From: an uncultured Clostridia bacterium
GTDB taxonomy: Bacteria > Bacillota > Clostridia > Christensenellales > CAG-314
Length of the DNA: 64,000 nt
Direction of reading: 5' to 3'
Assembly (NCBI GenBank): GCA_947623225.1
Contig: CANQGO010000001.1
Span: 79,265-143,264 of the forward strand
Shown: positions 31,021 to 41,001 of the stretch, piece by piece
How positions within the stretch are numbered: the stretch's first letter is position 1
How the letters are laid out: every line of letters starts with the position of its first letter
Program-made: the position numbers and the translations under genes
The notes under the pieces: generated by a model
The model's database searches: none
What the model was told of the DNA's origin: nothing
Seen by the model: the letters and a program-made list of their open reading frames with translations, nothing else

Positions 31021-32757
31021 TTGCAAAACAGTTATTATATAACAAAAAAGAGATTGCTGTCACTTTTGGTGGCGGCAATTTTTTTGTTTGGAGTCATATT
31101 TTTGCGTTTGGGCTATATACAAGTAGTTTGGGGCAAAGACTTGCGTGTGCGCGCGAGTGAGCAGTGGCTGCGTGATTTGCCTTTGCGTGCCTACAGAGGA
31201 GATATTGTAGACTCAAATGGGAAATTGCTTGCTACGACAACTACAGGTTATACTCTGTATGCTCGTCCGCAGAGCGTTGAGGATGCAGAAAGAACGTCGG
31301 ATATACTTAGTGAAATTCTAGGAATAGACCGTGATACGCTGTATGAGAAGATCACAAAAAGGGGTGTGTCCGAAGTTACATTAAAGAGACAATTGACATC
31401 CGACGTGGCGGAGGAAATACGACAAAATGATCTCGTCGGGATATATCTTGCCTCAGAAGGATTGCGTAGTTATGTTTATGGCGATTTTTTGTCACAAGTG
31501 CTCGGTTTTGTATCGTCCGATGGAGTTGGACAAACAGGATTGGAGGCGTATTACGACAAATATTTGCAAGGCTTGAATGGAATGTTGCTCACAGAGACAG
31601 ATCTTGTGGGTGACGAATTGGAAAGTGGCAATACAACATATATTCCTGCCGTTAATGGATTGACGGTAACGCTGACGATTGACGCTGTAATACAGACCAT
31701 TGTAGAAAATATTTTGCAACTTGCAATGTATCAGCAAAATCCGCAGTCGGCACGCTGTATTGTGTTGGATGTGAATACCGGCGAAATTTTAGCGATGGCA
31801 TCTAAGCCGAGTGTTGACTTGAACAATTTGCCGCGAGACAATGTAGAATATCTGATGAAATATTCGAAAAATACTCTTTTGACAGATGTATACGAGCCAG
31901 GTTCTACTTTTAAGATATTGACAGCGTCGGCATGTCTGGAGGAGTACCATAAAGGTAATCCGCGAGCTTTTTCGGCAGAACATGTATTCGGCAATTCGTC
32001 TGGCATCCGTATTGTGGATGGTTCAAAAATAAGTTGTTGGACAAAACACGCTAATGGAAAACATTCCAATCAGACATTGTCCGACGCATTGAACAACAGT
32101 TGTAACCCTATATTTACAGACATAGCATTGTCTCTCGGGAAAGCGACAATGTATGATTATTTGGAAAAATTTGGGTATGGTAAGGCAACCGGGATCGATT
32201 TTATTGGCGAACAGGCCGGCATCCTTGTCCCGGAAAGTACCGTAACAAATGGCGATCTGGCTCGCATAGGCTTTGGCCAAACTATAGCCGTTACCGCTCT
32301 GCAACTTTGTGTGGCGACGGCTGCTGCGGTAAACGGCGGTTTGCTTATGAAACCGTACCTTGTCAAGGAAATATCCGATCCGATAACAGGTAAGACCGTC
32401 AAGCATTTTTCTCCTACGATAGTGAACAGAGTCATAAGCGAAGAAACCAGTCAACAAATTGCTGCAATGCTAAAAAAAGTTGTGGATGAATGCGGAGGTA
32501 AAAATGCCCGGATCGAGGGTTACAACGTTGGAGGGAAAACCGGAACCGCGCAAAAATTTGTAGACGGAAAACTTGCAACAGGCAAGTATGTTTCATCGTT
32601 TGTTGGATTTTTCCCTGTGGAGAGTCCGAAGTACCTCGTATTGATGATAATAGATGAACCGCAAGGACAAAGTTACGGCTCAATCGTTGCGGCACCCTAT
32701 GCGGGGTCGATTTTTCGTGAGATAATAAATTATAAGAATATACCACCGTCTCAATAG
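31021..32757 (+). CDS. Class B penicillin-binding protein (FtsI/SpoVD type)
   Basis: A 578-residue division transpeptidase that cross-links septal peptidoglycan. One N-terminal membrane helix (LLSLLVAAIFLFGVIFLRL) is followed by a dimerisation domain and a transpeptidase domain. That domain carries the active-site STFK, then SCN and KTGT. There is no PASTA domain. The TTG at 31021 is taken as start because GGAGG lies five bases upstream and the membrane helix follows soon after. An ATG at 31003 inside the previous gene is an alternative. Whether it serves vegetative division or spore cortex (SpoVD) cannot be told. Confidence 0.92.
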   Translation: MQNSYYITKKRLLSLLVAAIFLFGVIFLRLGYIQVVWGKDLRVRASEQWLRDLPLRAYRGDIVDSNGKLLATTTTGYTLYARPQSVEDAERTSDILSEILGIDRDTLYEKITKRGVSEVTLKRQLTSDVAEEIRQNDLVGIYLASEGLRSYVYGDFLSQVLGFVSSDGVGQTGLEAYYDKYLQGLNGMLLTETDLVGDELESGNTTYIPAVNGLTVTLTIDAVIQTIVENILQLAMYQQNPQSARCIVLDVNTGEILAMASKPSVDLNNLPRDNVEYLMKYSKNTLLTDVYEPGSTFKILTASACLEEYHKGNPRAFSAEHVFGNSSGIRIVDGSKISCWTKHANGKHSNQTLSDALNNSCNPIFTDIALSLGKATMYDYLEKFGYGKATGIDFIGEQAGILVPESTVTNGDLARIGFGQTIAVTALQLCVATAAAVNGGLLMKPYLVKEISDPITGKTVKHFSPTIVNRVISEETSQQIAAMLKKVVDECGGKNARIEGYNVGGKTGTAQKFVDGKLATGKYVSSFVGFFPVESPKYLVLMIIDEPQGQSYGSIVAAPYAGSIFREIINYKNIPPSQ

Positions 32758-32805
32758 TCCATACCACTTTGCGTATTCTAAATAGTTGCAATAACAAATA
32801 ATATA

Positions 32806-32835
32806 ATCTGTACCCATAGGGCGCAGATTTTTTTT
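32806..32835 (+). terminator. Terminator between the PBP gene and murE
   Basis: The stem ATCTGT..CCC / GGG..GCAGAT (one mismatch) with loop ATA is followed by eight T. The T run touches the murE Shine-Dalgarno GGAG (32836-32839). A TATAAT (32802-32807) overlaps the 5' arm but has no good -35. Confidence 0.6.
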
Positions 32836-32846
32836 GGAGTAAAAAT

Positions 32847-34274
32847 GTGTATCTTCAACAAATACTAAATGGTGTGAGTTACAACGCTATAGGAACTGGA
32901 AATCCGGAAATCACCTCGCTTTCCTGCAATACAGCACAAGTTAAGCCGGGATGCCTATTCTTTTGTATCAACGGTGGGAAATACGATGGCCATGAGTTTT
33001 TTCGTAAAGCATTAGGCGACGGTGCTGTTGCAATTGTGTGTGAACATCCGCTGGAAACGCAGGCTTTACAGATAATAGTGGAAGATGCGCGTGCAGTCAT
33101 GAGTATAGCGGCAAAAAATTTCTATGGTTGTTGCGTTGACAAAATGAAAGTGATTACCGTAGTTGGGACAAACGGAAAAACGTCCACAACGTACGTATTG
33201 GAGGCGATCTTGTCCAAAGCCGGCTACAAAACGGCAATAATCGGAACGAATGGAGTGTTTTTCAATGGACAAAAGCATGGTGGTACACTGACTACACCGG
33301 ATCCGATAGAGTTACATGAATGGTTTAGAATAATGTATCTGAACAAAGTAGAAGTTGTGATCATGGAAGTGTCTGCTCATGCCATTGCGTTGCGCAAGAT
33401 GATAGGGATCCATGCGGACATAGCGATATTTACTAATTTCTCGCAAGATCACCTCGATTTTTTCAATACAATGGAAAATTATCGTAATACGAAGAAAAGC
33501 TATTTTAATGAGATATTCACGAGCAATGTGATTACAAATGCCGACGATGAACTTGGGCGGGAAATTGCCACGTTACTTCCTTCGGCAACATATGGGATCA
33601 ACAGCCAAGCGGACGTAGTTGCGAAAGAAATATATATTAAAAAAGACTCGTCTTGCTATAAGGTGGAATTGTTTGGCGAAACCGTATTGATAAAAACCCA
33701 TTTGGCGGGTATTTTCAATGTATACAATACGCTCGCTGCTGCTACTTGTGCCGCTGTATTGGGTATAGATGTGGACGTGATAGCTTCTGCCATACAAGAT
33801 ATAAACTGTGTCAGCGGTAGAAACGAAACGATAATAAGATCAGACGGCGCGCGTATTGTGATAGATTTTGCACATACTCCTGATGGAATAGAGAATATTC
33901 TCGGATTTCTTAAACGTACTTCGGAAGGTAAGTTGATAGTTGTATTTGGGTGCGGTGGCAACAGAGATAAATTCAAACGCCCTCTTATGGCTAAAGCGGT
34001 CTCCTCCTATGCGGATTTTGCTGTATTGACAAATGATAATCCGAGATTTGAGGATCCTAAATTTATAGCGAGAGATGTATCGGAAGCATTGACTTGCAAA
34101 TATAAAATCATTTTGAACAGATCTCAAGCAACGGAATATGCTTTATCTGTTGCGACGGGCAGTGATACGGTGGCAATACTCGGCAAGGGGGCAGAAGTGT
34201 ACCAAGAAATACGCGGTCGTAAATTTCCATATTCAGACGCAGAGGTGGTGCGTAAACTATTGCGAGTGGAGTAG
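32847..34274 (+). CDS. murE: UDP-MurNAc-tripeptide ligase MurE (meso-DAP type)
   Basis: A 475-residue ATP-dependent ligase adding the third residue of the peptidoglycan stem. The ATP-binding motif is VVGTNGKTST, followed by TTPDPIELH, MEVSAHA and FTNFSQDHLDFF. The motif DNPR (TNDNPRFED) marks enzymes that use meso-diaminopimelate. The start is GTG with GGAG seven bases upstream; the overlapping ATG at 32845 is out of frame and closes at once. A terminator lies directly before it. Confidence 0.95.
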   Translation: MYLQQILNGVSYNAIGTGNPEITSLSCNTAQVKPGCLFFCINGGKYDGHEFFRKALGDGAVAIVCEHPLETQALQIIVEDARAVMSIAAKNFYGCCVDKMKVITVVGTNGKTSTTYVLEAILSKAGYKTAIIGTNGVFFNGQKHGGTLTTPDPIELHEWFRIMYLNKVEVVIMEVSAHAIALRKMIGIHADIAIFTNFSQDHLDFFNTMENYRNTKKSYFNEIFTSNVITNADDELGREIATLLPSATYGINSQADVVAKEIYIKKDSSCYKVELFGETVLIKTHLAGIFNVYNTLAAATCAAVLGIDVDVIASAIQDINCVSGRNETIIRSDGARIVIDFAHTPDGIENILGFLKRTSEGKLIVVFGCGGNRDKFKRPLMAKAVSSYADFAVLTNDNPRFEDPKFIARDVSEALTCKYKIILNRSQATEYALSVATGSDTVAILGKGAEVYQEIRGRKFPYSDAEVVRKLLRVE

Positions 34275-34303
34275 ATACATAATAGCAATAAAAAAGGAGT
34301 ATC

Positions 34304-35296
34304 ATGCAAGCCATATCTTTTTTGACGGCGTTTGCCTTTTGTTTGTTTATGACGGCAATGCTGTTACCATTGCTCAAGAGACTTAAACTTGGGCAGGAAA
34401 TACTTGAATATGTAACGGAACATAGCAACAAGCAAGGAACTCCGACAATGGGAGGAATTGCCTTTATTGTGACAATAGCGTTGCTGAGTAGTATTTTTTG
34501 TAATTGGTCCAATAGGGTGACCGCTGTTTCTGTAGCGGTTTTTGTCGCCTACGGTGTGGTTGGTTTTCTGGATGATTTTATAAAAATCAAATATAAGCGC
34601 AATATGGGTTTGCATGCGTACCAAAAGATACTTGTACAATTGGCGATAGCCGTATTGGTAGCCGTATTTGTTTGGAGCGATGTGGCAGTGGGAGATAAGT
34701 TACGCATTCCGTTCACAGATACAAGCGTGAGCGTTGGCTTTTGGATAATTCCACTTGTGATATTTATATATCTGGCATGTACCAACAGCGTCAATCTGAC
34801 TGATGGAATAGATGGCCTTGCCACATGCACGACTATCTGTTTTTTAGCAGGCATGATAGTGTTGCTTAAGCGTGAGCTTGTCGGTTTGGAAAGCGTGGGA
34901 GATACTTATGCATATAGACAGACACTGGACGTAATCAACCTCTGTTATTTGTCTTGCGGCGCGCTTGCGGCTTTTTTGTTATTCAATAGTAATGACGCCA
35001 AAGTGTTTATGGGGGATACAGGATCTTTGGCACTCGGAGCAATGGTTGCTTGTGTAGCCATATTTACGAGAATGAGTCTATTTATTCCCATATTGGGATT
35101 GGTCTTTGTTCTGTCAAGTGTATCGGTAATAATGCAAGTATTATATTTCAAAGCGACACACGGAAAAAGGATCTTTCTGATGGCACCATTCCATCATCAT
35201 TTGCAAAAGAAAAAGTGGAGTGAAACGCGTATATGTGTATTGTATAGTTTAATTACAGTATGCATCATATTTATCTTGGTTTGTTTTGGAGAATAA
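34304..35296 (+). CDS. mraY: Phospho-MurNAc-pentapeptide transferase MraY
   Basis: A 330-residue integral membrane enzyme forming lipid I. Signatures are GTPTMGGIAF near the N-terminus, NSVNLTDGIDGLA with catalytic Asp, MGDTGSLALG and the APFHHHL loop. About ten membrane helices are visible. AAAGGAG precedes the ATG. murF, usually between murE and mraY, is absent. Confidence 0.96.
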   Translation: MQAISFLTAFAFCLFMTAMLLPLLKRLKLGQEILEYVTEHSNKQGTPTMGGIAFIVTIALLSSIFCNWSNRVTAVSVAVFVAYGVVGFLDDFIKIKYKRNMGLHAYQKILVQLAIAVLVAVFVWSDVAVGDKLRIPFTDTSVSVGFWIIPLVIFIYLACTNSVNLTDGIDGLATCTTICFLAGMIVLLKRELVGLESVGDTYAYRQTLDVINLCYLSCGALAAFLLFNSNDAKVFMGDTGSLALGAMVACVAIFTRMSLFIPILGLVFVLSSVSVIMQVLYFKATHGKRIFLMAPFHHHLQKKKWSETRICVLYSLITVCIIFILVCFGE

Positions 35297-35297
35297 T

Positions 35298-36587
35298 ATG
35301 TCTGACATAATAGTATACGGAAGGGGAAAAACAGGGCAAAGTTTGATGAATCTGCTACAAAAAATGGGGAAAACGGGAATTTTCTATGACGATACAGATG
35401 GTTTTGATTGTGAAACGGATTTTTCCAACAAAACGGTAATTGTCAGTCCTGGAGTACCTCCATATGCCAAAGGTTATCGCATGGCGGAACAATATGCCTT
35501 TAAGATAATCGGTGAATTGGAGTTTTGCTTCCGACTTTGCAAAGGTAAGTGTATCTCGGTAACCGGCACGAATGGAAAGACAACGACATGTGAAATGATA
35601 CATAAAATATTAAAATATTTTCAGATGCCTTGCCGCTTGTTGGGAAACGGTGGTATTCCATTTTCTTCGCAGGTGTTGGATATTGGATGCAATGAGTATG
35701 TTGTTTTGGAAAGTTCCAGTTTTCAATTGCTGAGATGTGGGAACTTCGAGCCGGTCGTAAGTGTATTTACAAACATTGCTCCGGATCATCTTAATTGGCA
35801 TGGAACTTATGAAAATTATCGTTGTGCTAAAACAAACAATTTTATTAACCAAAAATCCGGCATAGCAATATTTAATTACGACGATAAAGACGTAGTGGAA
35901 TTGTCCGGGTCATGTAAATGCAATAAAAGGTTTTACTCTGTCTCGGATCCGACTGCCGATTGCTACTTCGATGGAAAGAATGTGATCCTGATCATCGACG
36001 GGTTGATTGAGAGATGCAACGCGGAGTATATGAATGGTTTTTTGCTTCACAATCGCTCCAATGCATTGGCAGCGATACTTGCCTGTAGTTGTGTCGGGGT
36101 ACCCTTAACCGAGTCCGTCAATGCATTGGAAAATTTTTGTTTTTTGCCGCACAGGCTACAGACTATAGGGCAAATCGGGGGCGTGAAATTCGTAGATGAC
36201 AGCAAAGCGACCAACGTGCACGCGACCGTAAGCGCGCTTCAATGCTTTTCCGACAGTCTGGCATTGATATTGGGTGGTTCGGATAAGCGTGAAAGTTACG
36301 ACGCCATTTTTGCAAATATGACACCAAATGTACGTTGCGTGGTTGCTGTTGGACAAACAGCGGAAAACATAAAACAATGTGCCGCCAAGTACGATATAGA
36401 AGTGGTCGTTCTTGACGACATAAAAGTTGCTGTGCGGTATTGTTATGATAGGCTTATCTCGGATGGCGGGGTGGTTCTCATGTCAAATGCATGTGCAAGC
36501 TTTGATCGATTCCATGATTTTGAAGAGCGTGGACAATATTTTGCAATGGCAGTAGAGGAACTAAAAATTGAGAACAAAACAAATTGA
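35298..36587 (+). CDS. murD: UDP-MurNAc-alanine:D-glutamate ligase MurD
   Basis: A 429-residue ATP-dependent ligase. It has an N-terminal UDP-binding Rossmann fold (GRGKTGQSL), ATP site SVTGTNGKTTT, central-domain NIAPDHLNWH and C-terminal DDSKATNVHAT. The ATG at 35298 comes one base after the mraY stop with GGAG upstream; an earlier in-frame TTG is part of that ribosome site. Confidence 0.95.
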   Translation: MSDIIVYGRGKTGQSLMNLLQKMGKTGIFYDDTDGFDCETDFSNKTVIVSPGVPPYAKGYRMAEQYAFKIIGELEFCFRLCKGKCISVTGTNGKTTTCEMIHKILKYFQMPCRLLGNGGIPFSSQVLDIGCNEYVVLESSSFQLLRCGNFEPVVSVFTNIAPDHLNWHGTYENYRCAKTNNFINQKSGIAIFNYDDKDVVELSGSCKCNKRFYSVSDPTADCYFDGKNVILIIDGLIERCNAEYMNGFLLHNRSNALAAILACSCVGVPLTESVNALENFCFLPHRLQTIGQIGGVKFVDDSKATNVHATVSALQCFSDSLALILGGSDKRESYDAIFANMTPNVRCVVAVGQTAENIKQCAAKYDIEVVVLDDIKVAVRYCYDRLISDGGVVLMSNACASFDRFHDFEERGQYFAMAVEELKIENKTN

Positions 36588-37683
36588 TTACATATTGCTT
36601 AGTTGCGTGATCGCACTTGTAGGAATCGGTTTGCTATTTGTGTATAGCGCAAGCAATTATTCGGCAGAAATAACATATGGAAACAAATACTTTTTTCTAA
36701 TCAAGCAAGCAATCGGGGCGACAATTGGATTGGTGTCAATGCTCGTCGTCATGCACATAAATATCGGATTTATAAAAAAACTATGGATTTTGGGCGTAGT
36801 TTTATCTGTTGTTTTGCTTGTTTTGGTGTTTGTACCGGGTATAAGCATAGAGAATTATGGCGCGCGTAGATGGATCGGTTTTGGTAGCTTTTCATTGCAA
36901 CCGTCGGAAATTGCGAAATTCGCTTATGTATTGTTTTGTGCGGTGTTTATGTCAAAATACGACATGAGTAAATTGATCAATTGCTTTATTCCTATAGGCA
37001 TCGGGTTGCTTTTTTGCGCACTGATTATAGCAGAACCGAATATGTCTATAACAATGTGCATGGCAATGTTGATGATAATAATGCTTTTTCTGGGCGGAAT
37101 GAAGTGGAAATACTTTTTTATTCTCTTGATACCTATTGTATTGGCGGTGCCGCTGTTGATCATTGCAGAACCGTACCGCTTGCAGAGACTATTAGCCTTT
37201 ATCGATCCATGGGCTTCTCCGAAAGAAGAAGGCTATCAATTGATACAGTCACTATATGCGCTTGGAAGCGGCGGATGGTTTGGTGTTGGATTATTCCACA
37301 GCAGACAAAAATACCGATTTTTACCTTTCGCAGAAAGTGATTTTATTTTTTCCGTCATCGGCGAGGAAATGGGGCTTATAGGTTGCTTGGTGATCTTTGT
37401 GTTGTATATGATAGTGATATTGAGAGGTGTGCGCATCGCGGTCAACAGTACAGATAAATTCGGCAGTATCCTCGCCGGAGGTATAGTCGCTATTGTGGCG
37501 GTGCAGTCATTGCTTAATTTTGCCGTTGTTACAGGAAGCATACCTCCTACAGGGTTACCTCTGCCGTTTATCAGTTATGGTGGTACCTCGCTTGTTGTAT
37601 TCATGACCGCTATGGGTATATTGTTAAATCTGTCCAATAGGGCATATTATAACGATATCGGAGGAAAATTGTGGAATACTTGA
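36568..37683 (+). CDS. ftsW: SEDS peptidoglycan polymerase FtsW/SpoVE
   Basis: A 371-residue membrane glycosyltransferase of the SEDS family acting with the class B PBP at the septum. About ten helices, with signatures YSASNYSA, GARRWIGFG..LQPSEIAKFA and PFISYGGTSL. It starts with TTG, 6 bases after GAGGAA, and overlaps murD by 20 bases. FtsW, RodA and SpoVE cannot be separated by sequence alone; the dcw location favours FtsW/SpoVE. Confidence 0.92.
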   Translation: MRTKQIDYILLSCVIALVGIGLLFVYSASNYSAEITYGNKYFFLIKQAIGATIGLVSMLVVMHINIGFIKKLWILGVVLSVVLLVLVFVPGISIENYGARRWIGFGSFSLQPSEIAKFAYVLFCAVFMSKYDMSKLINCFIPIGIGLLFCALIIAEPNMSITMCMAMLMIIMLFLGGMKWKYFFILLIPIVLAVPLLIIAEPYRLQRLLAFIDPWASPKEEGYQLIQSLYALGSGGWFGVGLFHSRQKYRFLPFAESDFIFSVIGEEMGLIGCLVIFVLYMIVILRGVRIAVNSTDKFGSILAGGIVAIVAVQSLLNFAVVTGSIPPTGLPLPFISYGGTSLVVFMTAMGILLNLSNRAYYNDIGGKLWNT

Positions 37684-38915
37684 TCGAAGGCGGAAATCCG
37701 TTGCGCGGTGAATTGAGAGTCTACGGCGCAAAAAACTGTGCGCTTGCATTGCTGGGTGCAACTGTTTTGACTGATGAGACGATCACTCTTACAAATTGCC
37801 CGAATATTACAGATATAGACAACATGCTTATGCTTCTTGGTGTTATGGGCAAGAAAATTACTCGTAGCGGAGACGAAGTATCTGTTAGTGGAAGTCTGAC
37901 TCGGACATACGCTCCTGAGAAAATCGCTACTTTGTTGCGAGGATCGGCGTTGATTTTGGGCAGTACAGTGGCACGATACGGACAGGTCGTGCTGCCTTTG
38001 CCTGGCGGATGCGCCATCGGTGCAAGGCCAATGGACATTCATCTGTGTGGGCTGCGAAAACTGGGTATCAGCGTATTGGATGCGGGAGATTTGATAAGTT
38101 GTTCAGGATATCCCGTAGGTGCCGAATATTCGATGCGAATGGCAAGTGTGGGTGCAACGGAAAATCTGTTGTGCGCATGTGTATTGGCAAAAGGGGAAAG
38201 TACACTCATAAATTGTGCGATGGAACCTGAGGTCGTTGCACTGGAAGAAATGCTGGTGCAGATGGGTGCCCAAATCAACGGAATAGGCACTTCGGTGGTC
38301 CGTATCAATGGCGTTGCGAAATTGCACGGGACGACTTTTAAGATCATTCCCGATCGAATCGTAGCTGCGACTTACCTGGCTGCGGCAGCCGCTACTCGAG
38401 GGAATTTGACCGTGAATGAATGCAATACGGGGCATTTGCAACGTTTCATCGAAGTATTGCAACCGCATTTTGACTTAAAGAAAAACGAGAATTCAGTTCA
38501 TTTGGAACCGAAGTGCAAGTCATTTGGATATGGAACAATTGAAACTGCTCCCTATCCGGGCTTTCCGACCGACATGCAGTCACTTTTACTTGCATTGGCA
38601 GCATGTTCCGACGGAGAGACTGTTATCAAAGAAAATCTTTTTGAAAACCGTTTGGAACATAACGCCAATGAACTTAACAAAATGGGTGCAGATATCAAAG
38701 TGTGCGGTAATACGGCAATAATATCTGGACGGGATCTCATCGGTGCGGAGATAGTCGCTAAAGATTTACGTGGTGGAGCAGGATTGGTCATAGCGGCACT
38801 TGCTGCACATGGAACAAGCCGTTTAGAAGGAGTGGAACACATAAGCAGGGGATATATGGCATTGTCGGAAAACTTGAATAGGGTAGGTGCTAATATAGAA
38901 AATCGCTTGGTATGA
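37671..38915 (+). CDS. murA: UDP-GlcNAc 1-carboxyvinyltransferase MurA
   Basis: A 414-residue enzyme for the first committed step of peptidoglycan synthesis. KNCALALLGATVLTDE near the N-terminus and the PLPGGCAIGARPMD segment with the active-site Cys (the fosfomycin target) are intact. The start is GTG with GGAGG six bases upstream, overlapping ftsW by 13 bases. It takes the place where murG usually lies. Confidence 0.95.
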   Translation: MEYLIEGGNPLRGELRVYGAKNCALALLGATVLTDETITLTNCPNITDIDNMLMLLGVMGKKITRSGDEVSVSGSLTRTYAPEKIATLLRGSALILGSTVARYGQVVLPLPGGCAIGARPMDIHLCGLRKLGISVLDAGDLISCSGYPVGAEYSMRMASVGATENLLCACVLAKGESTLINCAMEPEVVALEEMLVQMGAQINGIGTSVVRINGVAKLHGTTFKIIPDRIVAATYLAAAAATRGNLTVNECNTGHLQRFIEVLQPHFDLKKNENSVHLEPKCKSFGYGTIETAPYPGFPTDMQSLLLALAACSDGETVIKENLFENRLEHNANELNKMGADIKVCGNTAIISGRDLIGAEIVAKDLRGGAGLVIAALAAHGTSRLEGVEHISRGYMALSENLNRVGANIENRLV

Positions 38916-38930
38916 TTTTGCAATAATTCA

Positions 38931-38959
38931 TTGACTAACATAGCTTTTGGTTGTATAAT
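38931..38959 (+). promoter_or_regulatory. Internal promoter before ftsQAZ
   Basis: TTGACT (38931-38936), 17 bp, TATAAT (38954-38959). It separates the division genes from the murein-precursor genes. Confidence 0.8.
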
Positions 38960-39021
38960 TTATTTAACTATAATTGGCGTTATATGGTCGACATTGACAT
39001 TTGACGTCAAGGGAGTTACAA

Positions 39022-39816
39022 GTGAAGAGCAAAAAACTTCTTATTGCACTCACGGTAATTGCGGTTATTATAGTGATCATTGTCGTTTTGGCCGCGATCC
39101 TTACCGTAAAAAAGGTTGCAATAGTTTATCACGGTTTTGACGGTGCACAAGTATCCGCTCCGGACAGTGGTATTTCTTCTGACGAAATTTTGTCGAAATA
39201 TAAAGGAAAAAGTATTATTTTCCTGTCGAAAAGCAAACTTATGTCCGAACTGAACGTGGCGTATGACAGTTGGCATGCTTTTGCTGTAATTAAACATTTC
39301 CCAAACGAATTGGAGATACACTTTGTGGCACGTACGGCTATAGCCAAATTCAGTGCCGGCGGACAAATGTACTATGTCGATTCGTTTGGATATGCCGCTC
39401 CCGCTCCTGCGGTGGGCGATGTAATCGACATTTCTTCTGCTTTTCAAGGACAGGGGCTGGAAGCAAAAAGCAGTGCGATCGGTACGCCGTTTGAATTTGA
39501 AAGTTCGGTCAGCAATGTAAGGCTTCGCTATGTTCTTGATTCCATTCTGGCAACATGGCAATGCTTGGTCGATATAGACAACATGCAATCCGTACTCGGG
39601 GACGGCGGTAATGTTTTCACTTTCGACGAAGATGAAAACCTGGTGATTTCTCCCAAGACAGGCGGACGTATCATAGTGCAGAGCCCGGAAACGGATTTGA
39701 GTGAAAGACTAATAAAAGCATACGGAGTTTATTACAATGGTACGCTTAATGTGCAGGAAGACAGTTACACCGTAACTGTATATAAAAACGGGACAGTAAC
39801 AACATCATCAAAGTAG
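39022..39816 (+). CDS. ftsQ: Cell division protein FtsQ/DivIB
   Basis: A 264-residue bitopic divisome protein. A short cytoplasmic part, one helix (LLIALTVIAVIIVIIVVLAA) and an outer POTRA-like then beta domain (SSDEILSKYKGKSIIFLSKS; IKHFPNELEIHFVART). The start is GTG with AAGGGAG six bases upstream. The family is divergent, but position and layout agree. Confidence 0.85.
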   Translation: MKSKKLLIALTVIAVIIVIIVVLAAILTVKKVAIVYHGFDGAQVSAPDSGISSDEILSKYKGKSIIFLSKSKLMSELNVAYDSWHAFAVIKHFPNELEIHFVARTAIAKFSAGGQMYYVDSFGYAAPAPAVGDVIDISSAFQGQGLEAKSSAIGTPFEFESSVSNVRLRYVLDSILATWQCLVDIDNMQSVLGDGGNVFTFDEDENLVISPKTGGRIIVQSPETDLSERLIKAYGVYYNGTLNVQEDSYTVTVYKNGTVTTSSK

Positions 39817-39837
39817 AAAGAAATTACATAGGAAATC

Positions 39838-41001
39838 ATGAAAAACAGTACAGTTACAATATTGGACTTTGGTTCGGGAAAAATCACATGCATGGCTGCG
39901 ACGAAAGTCTCCGAAAACGCAGATTTTCTGATCAAGGCGGTAGGGCAAGTGTCCTATAATGGCTTTGACGACAATTCATGGTATGAACCGCACCTTTTGA
40001 AAAACCAAATAGGTCAAACAATCGCACAAGTCGAAAATAAAATTCGGTGCAATGTAAAAGAGATATATGTTGGAGTCCCCGGTGCGTTTTGTGCGATGGT
40101 GATGGGACAATCGTCGTTGACTTTCCATTCCAAAAAGAAAATAGATGAGGATGACATCGCGGAAATAACGCGTAAAGCGGATATTTTTGAAACGAACGAT
40201 GACTATTTCGCGTTGGGCGGCAAGCCGATATATTATTTGGTGGATGGAATAATCCCTACGGTAGATGCGGTGGGTACAATAGGAAATAAGCTGACAGGTT
40301 TGGTGTCTTTTTCGTATGCGAGAAAGTACTTTCGCAATTCCGTCGATCCTGTTCTCACAGAACTCGGTATACGAAAGATACACTATATAAACGGTTGCGA
40401 AGCACAAGCGGTATATATTGCAAACTCTATGATCAAGAGTACGTATTCCATTGTAATAGATGTCGGGCATATAACAACGAACGTCATGCTTTGCGGTGGT
40501 AATGGACTAATGTTCCAGCGTACATTTGCACTCGGATCGGGATATTTTGCGGGTGATTTGTGTCAGGTACTCGGCTGTGATTTTAAAACGGCCACAGCCT
40601 TATTGGAAAAGGTGAATCTCAACCTCGAAGTAAGACCCGGAGATATGTATAACGTAAATGATCGTTCGGTCGATGCAGTGCAGACTAATGAAATAGTAAG
40701 GTCGCGCATAAATCAAATCGCCGATTATATCATGAAGAGTTTTTCGCTTTGCGACAAGGAAATTCCTTCCGATACTCCCGTAATTTTGACGGGCGGCGGA
40801 CTAGCATACCTGCGCGGCGGTGTTGATATACTTTCACAAGCGTTACAAAAGCCTGTTCGCATGTATCGCAACGTTAATCCTCAGACTAATAGAAATGAAT
40901 ACACATCAAGTTACGGCTTGATATATGAAGCGATCAGATCCAATAAAAGTAGAAATGGATTGCTCGCGTTATTAAAAAATATCCGCAAAGGAGAAAACTG
41001 A
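39838..41001 (+). CDS. ftsA: Cell division protein FtsA (actin-like)
   Basis: A 387-residue actin-fold protein that tethers FtsZ to the membrane. Phosphate-1 is LDFGSGKI, phosphate-2 IVIDVGHITTN and the adenosine motif LTGGGLAYLRGG. A short amphipathic C-terminus (GLLALLKNIRKGEN) should bind the membrane. The stop overlaps the ftsZ ATG by one base. Confidence 0.9.
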   Translation: MKNSTVTILDFGSGKITCMAATKVSENADFLIKAVGQVSYNGFDDNSWYEPHLLKNQIGQTIAQVENKIRCNVKEIYVGVPGAFCAMVMGQSSLTFHSKKKIDEDDIAEITRKADIFETNDDYFALGGKPIYYLVDGIIPTVDAVGTIGNKLTGLVSFSYARKYFRNSVDPVLTELGIRKIHYINGCEAQAVYIANSMIKSTYSIVIDVGHITTNVMLCGGNGLMFQRTFALGSGYFAGDLCQVLGCDFKTATALLEKVNLNLEVRPGDMYNVNDRSVDAVQTNEIVRSRINQIADYIMKSFSLCDKEIPSDTPVILTGGGLAYLRGGVDILSQALQKPVRMYRNVNPQTNRNEYTSSYGLIYEAIRSNKSRNGLLALLKNIRKGEN

